Of a stretch of DNA of 64,000 nt, positions 1 through 10,922 are shown piece after piece. This stretch comes from CAYUPI01 sp964446585. GTDB taxonomy: Bacteria > Verrucomicrobiota > Verrucomicrobiia > Limisphaerales > UBA8199. The stretch is taken from positions 1-64,000 of the forward strand of contig CAYUPI010000022.1 in assembly GCA_964446585.1 (NCBI GenBank), read 5' to 3'. Each line of letters starts with the position of its first letter. Positions within the stretch are counted from its first letter, which is position 1. The position numbers and the translations under genes were made by a program. Under the pieces are notes generated by a model, which had not been told where the DNA came from, searched no databases, and was given only the letters and a program-made list of their open reading frames with translations.

Positions 1-55
1 GAGCCCCAGATTGTGGATCTGGCTGTCGCGGGTTCAAATCCCGTCGACCACCCCA
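1..55 (+). tRNA. tRNA-His (GTG), 3' part
   Basis: The window opens inside a tRNA gene. The anticodon stem (6-10 with 18-22) encloses a seven-base loop whose anticodon GTG lies at 13-15. The T stem pairs 28-32 with 40-44 around a TTCAAAT loop. The 3' acceptor strand is 45-51, followed by C at the discriminator position (52) and an encoded CCA at 53-55. A C discriminator is the known identity element of bacterial tRNA-His and agrees with the anticodon. The acceptor 5' strand and D arm lie before the window. Confidence 0.93.
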
Positions 56-92
56 ATTTTCGAATTCAGGCAGATCCGCAGACTAGCCCTAC

Positions 93-1610
93 TCAACGTG
101 CTGGTGAAAGTTTGACGGCTTTGACGGACTTTCGGCGCCGGGCGATTTTGGCGGAAACCAACTGCCGCCGGCGCGACACTGCAGGCGGCGTCAGAATGGT
201 TTGCCGCTGGTAAACCAAATTGCGCCGGAGGTTGCCGCGATGAGCAAGCAAGACCGGTCCCCGCGCTGGATTTTGGGCGCGCAAGGCATCGAGCAGAGCG
301 AGCATCTGGTCGAAAACCGGCTGGAGGCTGCTGGCCTCTGCCAGCGCCTCGGTCACGGCGGCGGCGACAACGTGCGCCGCGTAAATGGGTGTGCCCGGCG
401 AAGGCGTCACTGGCTGGCCATTTCGCAGCGCTGCGCGCACTTGCGCGACTTTGAGCTCGTCCAGATCGGTCCAGTTCTGAATCTCGCTCAGGGCATGGTG
501 TTCCAGGGCGCTGGTCTGGAAGCCGGCCAGAGTCTGGGCGACGATTTTGGCGGATTGTCGTGCGATATCTTTTGAAACCACTTGTCCAGCGAGCACGATA
601 GTCTCGACGTCCTTATCAGTTTCATCCGCGATTGCGCGGGACCATTCGGAGCTGCCGGAAAACTTCAGCACCGAGACAGTTGCTGCGGCGAGATACCCGC
701 GCAGAACGTCGGCGGGGTGAGGGTCGTCCTCTGGACCCGTACTGCGCAGCTTGGGCTGGCCGGTGAATGCGGCATTGATCGCGCGGAAGTAGGCTACGAG
801 CCCGATGGCTGCAGCCGGTCCGAGGTTGAGAATCCCCATGACATCGGAGGCGGTTTCGTCAATGCGCGTGGACCAATACTGGTCGAGGTGGTGGCCGAGA
901 GAACGCAAGTTGCGCTGCAAGGCCATCGAAAGTTCCTCCGGCAGCCCGGTGTCGGCGTGAAGGATGTCGTGGCCCGCGGTCTCGTGGCCAAGAGCGGCCC
1001 ACCCTACCAGGCCACGGCGCGAATTGGCGGGCGGCAGATTGACCACGGCCGCGGTGCAATTAAATAACGACGTCGCGTCCACCGGCCAAGTGTAAGCTCC
1101 GAAATCCGGTTTGCCCCATTTGACCAGAGGCGCGATCACACCGCGATCGGGCGGGTTGACTCCATGCCTGTCTTCGGCGCTGAGGAAGCCGTCATAGAGA
1201 TCGCTGACGACTTCTTCGAAAGCATCCGTAGCCGTTCTGACGAAGTCTTCGCCGTGCTGAAGGAGCGCCTGGGCAATGTCCATCATGAGCCCAGCGATTC
1301 CCTGTCGCTGCGGGTCGCCGGCCAGGATGCGGTTGAATTGGTGTTCGCCGAGCTGGCGGAGGCTGTTGATGAACGGAGTCACCATGGCCTGGCGGTAAAC
1401 CAGCGGGAAGCTGGCGCGGGCGGCTTCGAGCCGACCCAGGAGCGGGGCGTAAACGTTGGGTTCTGGCGGACCGGCATCGGTGTCAACTGCGGCGCGTCTG
1501 GCATCCTCGATGCACTCGCTCAGGCCGGCAATGGAAACCGGGTTGATGGGTGAATCGTTGTCGCTTCGGGCGGAGGTTTGCGATGTGATGGGAAGTTCGG
1601 TGGTTTTCAT
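93..1610 (-). CDS. hypothetical protein with a zincin-like HExxxH motif
   Basis: This 505-residue protein is not recognised as a named family. It has no obvious signal peptide; the first 45 residues are polar and probably disordered. Around residues 209-214 it carries the sequence HETAGH, and about 37 residues later DETASD (E252, D256). That layout, a hexapeptide HExxxH followed by an ExxxD helix, resembles the metal-binding core of gluzincins, and most closely the HExxGH motif known from dipeptidyl peptidase III (M49). A zinc peptidase role is therefore an inference from two motifs only. It is read towards the tRNA-His gene and stands alone; the next gene starts on the other strand. Confidence 0.6.
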   Translation of the reverse strand: MKTTELPITSQTSARSDNDSPINPVSIAGLSECIEDARRAAVDTDAGPPEPNVYAPLLGRLEAARASFPLVYRQAMVTPFINSLRQLGEHQFNRILAGDPQRQGIAGLMMDIAQALLQHGEDFVRTATDAFEEVVSDLYDGFLSAEDRHGVNPPDRGVIAPLVKWGKPDFGAYTWPVDATSLFNCTAAVVNLPPANSRRGLVGWAALGHETAGHDILHADTGLPEELSMALQRNLRSLGHHLDQYWSTRIDETASDVMGILNLGPAAAIGLVAYFRAINAAFTGQPKLRSTGPEDDPHPADVLRGYLAAATVSVLKFSGSSEWSRAIADETDKDVETIVLAGQVVSKDIARQSAKIVAQTLAGFQTSALEHHALSEIQNWTDLDELKVAQVRAALRNGQPVTPSPGTPIYAAHVVAAAVTEALAEASSLQPVFDQMLALLDALRAQNPARGPVLLAHRGNLRRNLVYQRQTILTPPAVSRRRQLVSAKIARRRKSVKAVKLSPAR

Positions 1611-1808
1611 AGTCTAATCGGTAATTAAGCAGTTTCATTTTCCAATCCTGGTCTGCTTCCTTCGATAGACCTTAAGCCCGGTGACCGCCGATTCAACGCC
1701 TTAGACAGTTGATCGACAGTCTAGGCGTTTTCATTTTCCGCCTCTCCGCGGGAGCGTCGGGGAGAAACACTGAACCCAATCAAGGGGCCAAGCGGAACGG
1801 AGAAAGGT

Positions 1809-2978
1809 ATGAAGCCAAGCCATATAGCCGTGCTGCTGATGTTGTTGCCGGCTCTCTGGGGCTGCAAAACACCATCACCACCAGCGCTGGGCGAACCGCT
1901 GGCCGAGCTGACCCCGGACCAGCGCGCGCAGTTTGAAGAAGGCAAACAGGTCTTTGACCGCGTGTTCGTGCCGGAGGATGGACTGGGCCCGCTGTTCAAC
2001 GCAAATTCCTGCGCCGCCTGCCATGAAAGCCCCGCCAGAGGCGGCTTCGGCGATGAAGTCGAAATTCATGCGACGCGGTTTGACGGGCCGGGTTCGTGCG
2101 ACCCGCTTTTCCAGGAAGGCGGGCCGGTGATCCAGCAGCAAGCGACGCCGCAGCTCAAAGCCAAAGGAATCGACAAGGAAAAAATACCGCCGAGCGCGAC
2201 GGGTCAGGGGCGCCGCTCGACACCCGGGCTTTTCGGGCTCGGTTTGGTGGATGCCGTTGACGACGAAACAATCCTGGCGCGTGAGCGCGCCAACCTGGCC
2301 AACTCTCACGGAATCCGCGGGCACGCGAACCGGACGATAGACGGACGGGTTGGCCGTTTCGGCCGCAAGGCGGCGGTCGCCACGCTCTTCGAGTTCAACG
2401 CGGGCGCTTTTAACCAGGAGATGGGCATCACCACCTCACTCTCTCCAGTGGAGGGAACCATCAACGGCACGACCATCCCGGCGGGCTCCGACCCGGCGCC
2501 GGATCCGGAAATCGGGCTGGGAGAGATTGAAAAGGCGACCACTTTCGTGCGGTTTCTGGCGCCGCCGCCTCCGCTGACTCTCACGAATCGCGAAGACCAC
2601 CGTCTGGCCAGTCGCGGGCGACAATTGTTCGCCGCACTGGAATGCTCGGCTTGTCACGTGCCGGCATTGCAAACCGGGACCAATTCGGTCCAGGCGCTCA
2701 ATCGACGGATCGTCGCCCTGTATTCGGACTTATTGGTGCATGACATGGGGCCGCTGTTGGCCGACATCTGCCTGGGCCAGGCGCGCCCGGAAGAGTTCCG
2801 GACCGAAATGTTAATGGGATTGCGTTTTCGCACCCAGTTTCTTCACGATGGCAGCGCCAAAACGCCGCGTGAAGCCATCGAGCGCCACGATGGCGAAGGG
2901 AAATATTCGAGCGACACTTTTCGGGCGTTGAGTGATTATGACAAGAAGGCCCTGCTCAAATTCCTGGAGACATTATGA
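1809..2978 (+). CDS. di-haem oxidoreductase (putative peroxidase) lipoprotein
   Basis: This 389-residue protein matches the di-haem oxidoreductase / thiol oxidoreductase family (DUF1111 type), which is related to MauG and cytochrome c peroxidase. It begins with a short hydrophobic signal ending in a lipobox (ALWGC, Cys19), so it should be a lipoprotein facing the periplasm. Two haem c sites are visible, CAACH at 68-72 and CSACH at 279-283. The 3' part has the family's conserved 'H-D-G' segment (FLHDGSAKTPREAIERHDGE). An AGAAAGG ribosome site lies just before the ATG. It overlaps the next gene by four bases, suggesting co-translation. In relatives this family is often linked to iron or copper uptake loci; no such partner is seen here. 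Confidence 0.85.
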   Translation: MKPSHIAVLLMLLPALWGCKTPSPPALGEPLAELTPDQRAQFEEGKQVFDRVFVPEDGLGPLFNANSCAACHESPARGGFGDEVEIHATRFDGPGSCDPLFQEGGPVIQQQATPQLKAKGIDKEKIPPSATGQGRRSTPGLFGLGLVDAVDDETILARERANLANSHGIRGHANRTIDGRVGRFGRKAAVATLFEFNAGAFNQEMGITTSLSPVEGTINGTTIPAGSDPAPDPEIGLGEIEKATTFVRFLAPPPPLTLTNREDHRLASRGRQLFAALECSACHVPALQTGTNSVQALNRRIVALYSDLLVHDMGPLLADICLGQARPEEFRTEMLMGLRFRTQFLHDGSAKTPREAIERHDGEGKYSSDTFRALSDYDKKALLKFLETL

Positions 2979-3337
2979 AAAGGCGTTTCTGTATTCTCGT
3001 TGTCGCGGTGGCCTCCACGCTGCGTGCGCTTTGTCCAAGCACCCTGGAGGTTGAGCAGATTAAGTCCGAGCTGTCCGGCCGCACCGTGGGTGGCCGTGAG
3101 AAATCCTGGAAGTTCCGGTCACCGGAGCACATCAAGCAACTGGACATCGTGCAGAAAAGCGAGACGCCGCAACGTCGCGTTTGCACGATCAAGCTGCTAC
3201 TGGAGGCAGACAAAGCTTGCGGTCGATATGCAGCGGAGGTGCGCCTCGAATACGCTCATAGCGGGGGAGGCTGGAAGCTCGAGCAGGCGGGACTGCTGTC
3301 GTTGGCGAAGGTGATGTCTGAACCTGCCAGCCGGTAA
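2975..3337 (+). CDS. small exported hypothetical protein
   Basis: This 120-residue protein starts inside the stop of the di-haem oxidoreductase gene (ATGA overlap), so the two are almost certainly one operon. A basic start and a hydrophobic stretch (residues 5-20) suggest a signal peptide. The rest is mixed and soluble, with two internal cysteines (in RVCTIK and KACGRY) and no recognised domain. It may be a periplasmic partner of the oxidoreductase, but only the gene order supports this. Confidence 0.6.
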   Translation: MKRRFCILVVAVASTLRALCPSTLEVEQIKSELSGRTVGGREKSWKFRSPEHIKQLDIVQKSETPQRRVCTIKLLLEADKACGRYAAEVRLEYAHSGGGWKLEQAGLLSLAKVMSEPASR

Positions 3338-3647
3338 TGCCGTGCGCGTGCATCCGATCGCTTATCGACGCACCAAGTCTGAATATTTGATTGTGCGGAC
3401 GGTTCGTCGGCACGGTGTACGCGCCGGCCCGTGCGGTTCGCCCACCCCGGCACCGAATCCGTGACATCGGGCACCCCGTCCGCCTGGGATCTTTAGGGTA
3501 AACATTCGTTCATCAATTACTTGGGTGTGCCGGGCAGGCATTTGAAATTATGATCATTGTGGGGTAAAATCGCTTGCCGGAGCGCAGTACTCCTGGGAGA
3601 ACGGCGACAGAAGAACAGCGGCCCGACTCTGATAATTTTGCGAACAG
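3338..3647. other. intergenic region, nothing recognised
   Basis: About 310 bases separate the small exported protein from the response regulator. Short open frames occur on both strands but none has a recognisable protein or ribosome site. No tRNA, clear terminator or repeat was found. The promoter of the response regulator should lie in the second half. Confidence 0.5.
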
Positions 3648-4397
3648 ATGATGACAAGTGCCATAGAAATGATTGCGCCCAACGGGATGGAATCGTCCGC
3701 GGTCACCCTCGGGCCCGCCGGACCTTCCTGGCGAGCGAGATTTCGGACTGCGCAGCAGCCGGCTGACAAACCTGTACGCCCCAGGGTTGCGCTGGTGGAT
3801 GACCAGGAGGAACTTCATTCGTTTTTGAATGACCTGGGGAGCCTCGGACATTTTCAATTGGGACGCTCTTGCTACAGCGGGGCTGAAGCGCTCAAGAGGC
3901 TCCTTGAAGACCCGCCGGATGTGGCGATCATGGACATCCGGCTTCCGGACATGTCGGGTCTTGATTGCACCAGCAAACTCAGTGCAATCCTGCCGGATTT
4001 GCCGATCATCGTGCTGACGGGTTTTCCGGATAGCCGGACGTTTTTCTGTTCCCTGATGGAGGGTGCGAAAGGGTTTTTAGTCAAGCCAATCATCGCCGAG
4101 GAATTGGTGGCGGCCATCAAAGGTGTTCTCAAAGGCGAATTTGCGATGTCGAAACAAGTCATCCCCTATTTGATTCAATTGGTCCGCCAGGTCGGGCAGG
4201 TCACGCAGGACAATCTGCTCAGCCGTCGAGAGGAAGAGATCCTGGCCTGCCTGTTCGAAGGGATGCAGGATAAAGAGATTTCCACGGCGCTTGGCATCGG
4301 CACTGCAACAGTCCATACGCACATGGCCCGGCTTTTCGAAAAGCTTGGCGCCCATTCCCGCCGCGAGATCATCGCAAAATATCTGGCGCTCCCCTGA
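3648..4397 (+). CDS. NarL/FixJ-family response regulator
   Basis: A two-component response regulator of 249 residues. After a 45-residue polar lead comes a receiver domain (about 46-165): the acidic pair in VALVDDQ, the phospho-acceptor Asp96 in IMDIRLPD, the switch Thr in VLTGF, and Lys146 in FLVKPI. A LuxR-type helix-turn-helix follows at about 185-245, with the typical LSRREEEILACLFEG and the recognition helix region ATVHTHMARLFEKLG. No histidine kinase lies next to it, so its signal cannot be told from context. The N-terminal lead is longer than usual and the true start may be further in. Confidence 0.9.
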   Translation: MMTSAIEMIAPNGMESSAVTLGPAGPSWRARFRTAQQPADKPVRPRVALVDDQEELHSFLNDLGSLGHFQLGRSCYSGAEALKRLLEDPPDVAIMDIRLPDMSGLDCTSKLSAILPDLPIIVLTGFPDSRTFFCSLMEGAKGFLVKPIIAEELVAAIKGVLKGEFAMSKQVIPYLIQLVRQVGQVTQDNLLSRREEEILACLFEGMQDKEISTALGIGTATVHTHMARLFEKLGAHSRREIIAKYLALP

Positions 4398-4521
4398 TCT
4401 GCTCCATCAGGCAGAGAGCCTAAACATTCGACCACCCGCTCCGTGGATTGTATTTGCAACCACGCGGAGCGATGCTTCCTCATGAGTTAGAAAGCTTTGC
4501 AGTGGTTAGAGGCAGGTGGTT

Positions 4522-4911
4522 ATGACCTATGAAAGGAGAGAATCATATCGGAAATGGGCCACGTTGATCGTCTCAATGCTGGTCCTGCTGGTGACGAGTT
4601 TGCGCGACCCTCTCGTGCTCGTTAACCGGCACTCGGAGTATGAAAACCTCCGGCGGGAATTGGCCCGCTACGAACTGGCTCCGGGACCCTCGGCCAAAAT
4701 GGAGCGAGACCTCGATGTGCAACCCGAGGTTCTTCGCCGGTTGGACGGAAACGTTGCAAAGTTGCGGGACGAGGCCCTGGCCAGCGAGGGCAATCATAAG
4801 TTGCTGGTGGAAATCAACAACTGCTTGCAAACAGTCGAAACCAAGCTTGACCTGTTGATGAAGGAGCGTCAACGCGAACGGCAGCAGTTAGGCGTCGAAT
4901 CGTTGCCTTGA
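4522..4911 (+). CDS. small single-span membrane protein with coiled coil
   Basis: A protein of about 129 residues. The ATG at 4522 has a GAGGCAGG sequence 7 bases upstream and is preferred over an in-frame GTG at 4516. A single membrane segment (about residues 12-27, WATLIVSMLVLLVTSL) is followed by a charged, leucine-rich stretch to the end that should form a coiled coil. No family is recognised. It follows the response regulator on the same strand after 124 bases, which include an imperfect hairpin at 4437-4471, so co-transcription is uncertain. Confidence 0.55.
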   Translation: MTYERRESYRKWATLIVSMLVLLVTSLRDPLVLVNRHSEYENLRRELARYELAPGPSAKMERDLDVQPEVLRRLDGNVAKLRDEALASEGNHKLLVEINNCLQTVETKLDLLMKERQRERQQLGVESLP

Positions 4912-4952
4912 GCGCATCGTTGCTCATTGGACCGCCCATTTCGCCATACGCG

Positions 4953-6791
4953 TCATTCGAAAACACTTAAGTCGCGGTTGGATTTCCGGAGTTTCCGGGT
5001 CAGGCTGAGGCAAAGATTTTCCAGCAGCTTGATCTTTATGCCTGGGTGACTGGCACCCAGCGCCTCGAAATCATCGAGGCCGAGCAGGTCGCACTCGACG
5101 TCGGTATCGGCGATGATGGAGGCCGCGCGGGGCGAACCGTCGAGGAGGGCCATTTCGCCAAAAGCCATACCTGCGGAAAAGGTGGCGAGGCGCTTTGGGA
5201 TGCCAGAATTCATTGGCACCATGACGCTGACTTTGCCGTGCGCAAGAAAGAATAATTCCCGGGCCTGGTCGCCGACCCGCACGATGACAGCCCCCTGAGG
5301 AAAAGAACGGCGCTTGAGGCGAGGCGCAATCATCGACAGCTCCTTGGCCGACAAATGAGCGAAGAGTTCGTAATCCTGAGGCGAGGAGCGGAGGTCTGGA
5401 AGGCCGCCGCGCAGCAGGGTCGAGAGCAGATGGTTTTCGCACCATTCCAAAGCCAGGTCGTGGTCGTCGTAAGTGCGGAGCAGTTCACTTATGCGAGTCC
5501 CAAGTTTTGCTCTCATGTAGCGGCGGAGCGCCGGCAAGTGGCCGACATTCACGAACAGCAGGAATTTGCCGGGTTCGGTGAGTTTTTGCAGCAGGCGGTA
5601 CAAGAGCCGGCACGCGCTTTCTGTCAACGTGAGCGCCCTTTTGAAATCCAGCAGTAAATAGTGATAGTCATCGAACCGCTCAACCGCATCGCGAACAAGG
5701 GGTTCCAGGCTGGCGAAGGTGAGATTGCCCTGAAGCTGCCAGACCCGAATGCGGGAGCCGGCTTCGGCCAACAGGCGCGCCTCCTCGATTGTGCGGACAC
5801 GACTGGAGGTCATTTGCGCCGCCGTGAAAAGGAGGCGGAGGGAAGTCTGGCCGACACGTGGCCAGTTCAGAACATGGAGGTCAAGGTGGCGAGCGAGGGC
5901 CTGACAAACAGCGATGCCGCGCACGCTGTTACCGCGAGAATCGAGCCGCGGAGAAAAGACGCCAATGCCCAATTGGCCTGGCAGCACGGCGATGACACCG
6001 CCCGCCACGCCGCTCTTGGCCGGCATGCCAATGTTGTAAATCCATTCCCCGGCGTAATCGTACATGCCGCAAGACTCCATGACGCTAAGCACGCTTTCGA
6101 CGTACTCACCGCGGATGGCTTGTTTGCCGGTGACGGGGTTGACCCCGCGGTTGGCGAGAGTGGCCGCCATCATGGCCAGATCGCGGCAAGTGACCGAAAT
6201 CGAACATTGCTGGAAATACAGTTCGACGGTTTGAGTGGGATCGGAATCGAGGATGTCAAAATTGCGCAGCATATGACCGATGGCCCGGTTACGGTGGCCG
6301 GTTTCGCTTTCCGAACGGTAAACCGCCTCATCCAAACTCAGCTCGCGACCGGCATAGCGAGCGAAGGTTTCCAACAAGCGGCGCAGCTTCCCCAGCCGGG
6401 TCTTGCCGGCGATGAGGCCGGCGCTGGCGATGGCACCGGCATTGATCATGGGATTCCGTGGGCGACCAGTGCCGGAGTCCAGGCTGATTGAATTAAAGGC
6501 ATCCCCAGTCGGCTCGACGCCTACTTTGGTGAGCACAGTGGCGCGGCCGTTGTCCTCCAACGCAAGACCATACACGAACGGTTTGGAGATAGACTGAATA
6601 GTGAAAGGCTGGAGATAATCGCCAACCTCGTAAACCGCGCCGCCGGCAGTGACCAGGCAAATGCCGAACCAATCCGGACTTGCCTTGGCCAGCTCCGGGA
6701 TGTAAGTCGCGATCTGGCCGTCTTTCAAGGCGGCGAATTCTTTGTGCAGTTCCTGCAGGTAATCTTCAACAGGGGAGACAAACGAGCGCAT
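4953..6791 (-). CDS. glsA: glutaminase fused to STAS and cNMP-binding domains
   Basis: Glutaminase hydrolyses glutamine to glutamate and ammonia. From the ATG at 6791 the protein has about 612 residues. Residues 1-305 are a full glutaminase A domain (serine beta-lactamase-like fold): the catalytic pair is Ser67-Lys70 in SISKPF, and the family signatures VGVEPTGDAFNS and NPMINAGAI are present. A STAS-like domain follows (about 350-450), then a cyclic-nucleotide-binding domain (about 480-600) with the phosphate cassette FGEMALLDGSPRAA. Simple bacterial glutaminases stop after about 310 residues, so the tail should be regulatory. The frame is open to a TTG at 7025, but that adds 78 atypical residues and is less likely. 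Confidence 0.92.
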   Translation of the reverse strand: MRSFVSPVEDYLQELHKEFAALKDGQIATYIPELAKASPDWFGICLVTAGGAVYEVGDYLQPFTIQSISKPFVYGLALEDNGRATVLTKVGVEPTGDAFNSISLDSGTGRPRNPMINAGAIASAGLIAGKTRLGKLRRLLETFARYAGRELSLDEAVYRSESETGHRNRAIGHMLRNFDILDSDPTQTVELYFQQCSISVTCRDLAMMAATLANRGVNPVTGKQAIRGEYVESVLSVMESCGMYDYAGEWIYNIGMPAKSGVAGGVIAVLPGQLGIGVFSPRLDSRGNSVRGIAVCQALARHLDLHVLNWPRVGQTSLRLLFTAAQMTSSRVRTIEEARLLAEAGSRIRVWQLQGNLTFASLEPLVRDAVERFDDYHYLLLDFKRALTLTESACRLLYRLLQKLTEPGKFLLFVNVGHLPALRRYMRAKLGTRISELLRTYDDHDLALEWCENHLLSTLLRGGLPDLRSSPQDYELFAHLSAKELSMIAPRLKRRSFPQGAVIVRVGDQARELFFLAHGKVSVMVPMNSGIPKRLATFSAGMAFGEMALLDGSPRAASIIADTDVECDLLGLDDFEALGASHPGIKIKLLENLCLSLTRKLRKSNRDLSVFE

Positions 6792-7309
6792 GGGTTCCGA
6801 ACAACGATACTGATCCCCGGGCAGTTTTCCTGGAGGGTTGGGCAGGTCGCGTGCCAATTGCCAGCGAATTCCGCCCAGTGCCCCGGTTCGAACCAAAACC
6901 GCGCGGTATTCGGCATTAAACTCTGACCTGCCGTCCCTTGGCGAGGTAAATTCTTGCACAGGCTGACCACAATTCGCCCGGGCCGCCGGGTTCGGTGTGC
7001 CCTTCCGTTGTGGAGGCGATGACAAACATCACGAGGCAGGAAGAAGTCGGAGCCACGCTGCGTCCGCGAACAAACTTTCGATCCGGAGAGTTGCTTGACG
7101 CGCCTGGTGGAAAGAAATTTTTCTTCGTGGAAAACAGTTTGTCATTTCGGTTCGGCGTGATGGCTGGTCACCAATCGGGTCCGCAATCGCATGGCGTTGA
7201 CAATCAAGGGCATGCTTGCCCTGAAGGCGTCTGTGGTACGGGGAGTGCCCCACCGGGCTGGTCAGTTTTTCTGACAGAAACCATCGGTTAACAGATTAGT
7301 TCGCAGTTC
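6792..7309. other. intergenic region between divergent genes
   Basis: About 500 bases lie between the preferred glutaminase start and the S53 protease. The left part (to 7025) is an open in-frame extension of the glutaminase that looks non-coding. A short perfect hairpin (AGGGCA/TGCCCT, about 7207-7223) is the only structure seen. Promoters for both genes should lie here, but no convincing -35/-10 pair was found. Confidence 0.4.
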
Positions 7310-9043
7310 ATGAAAAGTGTTCATATCTCACTGTGGCTTGCCTCGTTGCTCGCCTTGTATTTAGCCAATCCAATCCTTGCCGAAAGCGTGGGCGTCAAAG
7401 GCCCGCCGCAGCGTGGACACGCCCGACCGCCGCTCTACGTCAATCTGAGGCCGGCCGCTTCGCTCTATTATTCCCCGGCGCAAATTCGTCATGCATACGG
7501 CTTCGATCAACTGAGCGGCACAGGCGCCGGGCAAAAGATCGCGATCGTGGACGCGTATGGCAACGCGAGCATTCAGAGTGATCTCAACACCTTCTGCGCC
7601 CAGTTCGGTCTGAGTTCGACCACCGTGCAGATTCTCGGAAGCAACACCGGCGGTGACGCCGGGTGGGCCATGGAAACCGCGCTGGACGTGGAATGGGCGC
7701 ACGCCATCGCGCCGGGCGCAACGATCATCCTCTCGGTTGCCCGCTCCAGTTCGCTTGATGATTTGATGAGCGCCGTGGATGCCTCTGTCAATGCCGGCGC
7801 CACTGTCGTTTCCATGAGTTGGGGTGCCGGGGAATTTTCCGGCATGCCTTACTACGACAGCCATTTTAACCGGGCAAACGTTTCGTTTACGGCTTCCTCA
7901 GGCGATGGCGGCGCCGGGGTGGAATGGCCGGCGGTGTCGCCCTATGTCCTGGCAGTTGGCGGAACCTCTCTCTACCTGGACTCGAATGGCAATCGCACTT
8001 CCGAAACGGCCTGGTCGGGCAGTGGCGGCGGCATCAGCGCTTACTACTCGATTCCATCCTACCAGAGCGGCTGGGAGACGAGCGGCGCGCGTGGCGTGCC
8101 GGATGTCAGTTTCGTTGCCGATCCGGCCACCGGCGTGTTGGTTTACGATTTGATCAACGGCGGTTGGCTGGTCGTGGGCGGGACGAGCGCCGGCGCCCCG
8201 CAATGGGCTGGTTTGATTGCGTTGGCGAACGAGGCCCGCGCTCACACCGGCTCCTCCGCTGTCGGTTTGCCGAATACGAAGATTTATCCTTTGGCCCAGG
8301 GAAGCAGCACCACGCCCTACACAGTCAATCCTGCCTACTTCTACGATGTTTCGCAGGGCAATAACGGCACCTACACTGCGGCAGCGCCTTACGATTTCGT
8401 CACTGGTTTGGGTTCTCCGGTGGCCAATGCCATCGTCACCGCCCTGTCGGGGACGACAAATCAACCGTCGCCCGTGGCCGCGAGCTACATCGCGAATCCC
8501 ACCAGCGGCCTGGCGCCCCTGACAGTCCAGTTCACCGACCAATCCAGTGGTCCAGTGGTTTCCTGGAGCTGGAATTTCGGAGACGGAACAACCAGCACCG
8601 CGCAAAACCCTCCTCACACTTATAGTGGCGCTGGCAACTTCTCAGCCACACTGACGGTGACCGGCAGCAGCGGCCAAACCAGCAGCACAAGCCAGACGAT
8701 TATCGTCACCAATCCGCCCCCGACCGGGACCGCAGATTTCTCTATCACGGCCAGTCCTCCTTCGGACACCCTCAAAGCAGGGCAATACGCCCATTACACG
8801 GTCACCGTCACGCCGCTCGGAGGGTATAACAGCACAATCATGCTGAACGTCTCTGGACTGCCGCTCGGGGCCGTCCCACTATTCAATCCGTCGCTGCTGC
8901 TCGGCTCCGGCAGTTCGACGCTGACCATCGTGACCTCGCCGTTGACTCCGCGCAGCAACTCGACGTTGAGCATCACCGGCGTCGGCATCAACGTGAACGG
9001 CACACAGCAACACTCGACCAGCGTCTCGCTAAAAGTTCGATAG
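7310..9043 (+). CDS. secreted sedolisin (S53) protease with PKD domain
   Basis: A 577-residue exported serine-carboxyl peptidase. A signal peptide covers residues 1-25. The sedolisin triad is visible as Glu122 and Asp126 (ETALDVEW), the oxyanion Asp199 (SSGDGG) and nucleophile Ser293 (GGTSAGAP). A PKD domain follows at about 390-465 (core WNFGDGTTST), then an Ig-like beta domain to the end. The large activation prodomain of typical sedolisins is missing: the catalytic part begins only about 50 residues after the signal. Sedolisins usually act at acid pH; the PKD and C-terminal domains suggest binding to a polymer or the cell surface. It is a single gene. Confidence 0.9.
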   Translation: MKSVHISLWLASLLALYLANPILAESVGVKGPPQRGHARPPLYVNLRPAASLYYSPAQIRHAYGFDQLSGTGAGQKIAIVDAYGNASIQSDLNTFCAQFGLSSTTVQILGSNTGGDAGWAMETALDVEWAHAIAPGATIILSVARSSSLDDLMSAVDASVNAGATVVSMSWGAGEFSGMPYYDSHFNRANVSFTASSGDGGAGVEWPAVSPYVLAVGGTSLYLDSNGNRTSETAWSGSGGGISAYYSIPSYQSGWETSGARGVPDVSFVADPATGVLVYDLINGGWLVVGGTSAGAPQWAGLIALANEARAHTGSSAVGLPNTKIYPLAQGSSTTPYTVNPAYFYDVSQGNNGTYTAAAPYDFVTGLGSPVANAIVTALSGTTNQPSPVAASYIANPTSGLAPLTVQFTDQSSGPVVSWSWNFGDGTTSTAQNPPHTYSGAGNFSATLTVTGSSGQTSSTSQTIIVTNPPPTGTADFSITASPPSDTLKAGQYAHYTVTVTPLGGYNSTIMLNVSGLPLGAVPLFNPSLLLGSGSSTLTIVTSPLTPRSNSTLSITGVGINVNGTQQHSTSVSLKVR

Positions 9044-9145
9044 CAATAGTAGGATTGCGGCCCGGGTGTTTCATGCGCGCGGATTCATTTGCGGCGTGAA
9101 GCACTCGGGCCGCTGTTTCGCTCCGTTAGAGGGCAATCGCCAATC

Positions 9146-10879
<1,734 letters not shown>

Positions 10880-10922
10880 AACTGAAATAGACAGTCACCC
10901 GCCTGCACATTTTGCCCAAACG

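Noticed and set aside
13..213. Long antisense and shifted frames over most genes
   Set aside because: High GC gives many open shadow frames. They lack family similarity and conflict with clear genes on the other strand or frame.
4437..4471. Rho-independent terminator after the response regulator
   Set aside because: The hairpin has a two-base bulge and no T run, so it was not called.
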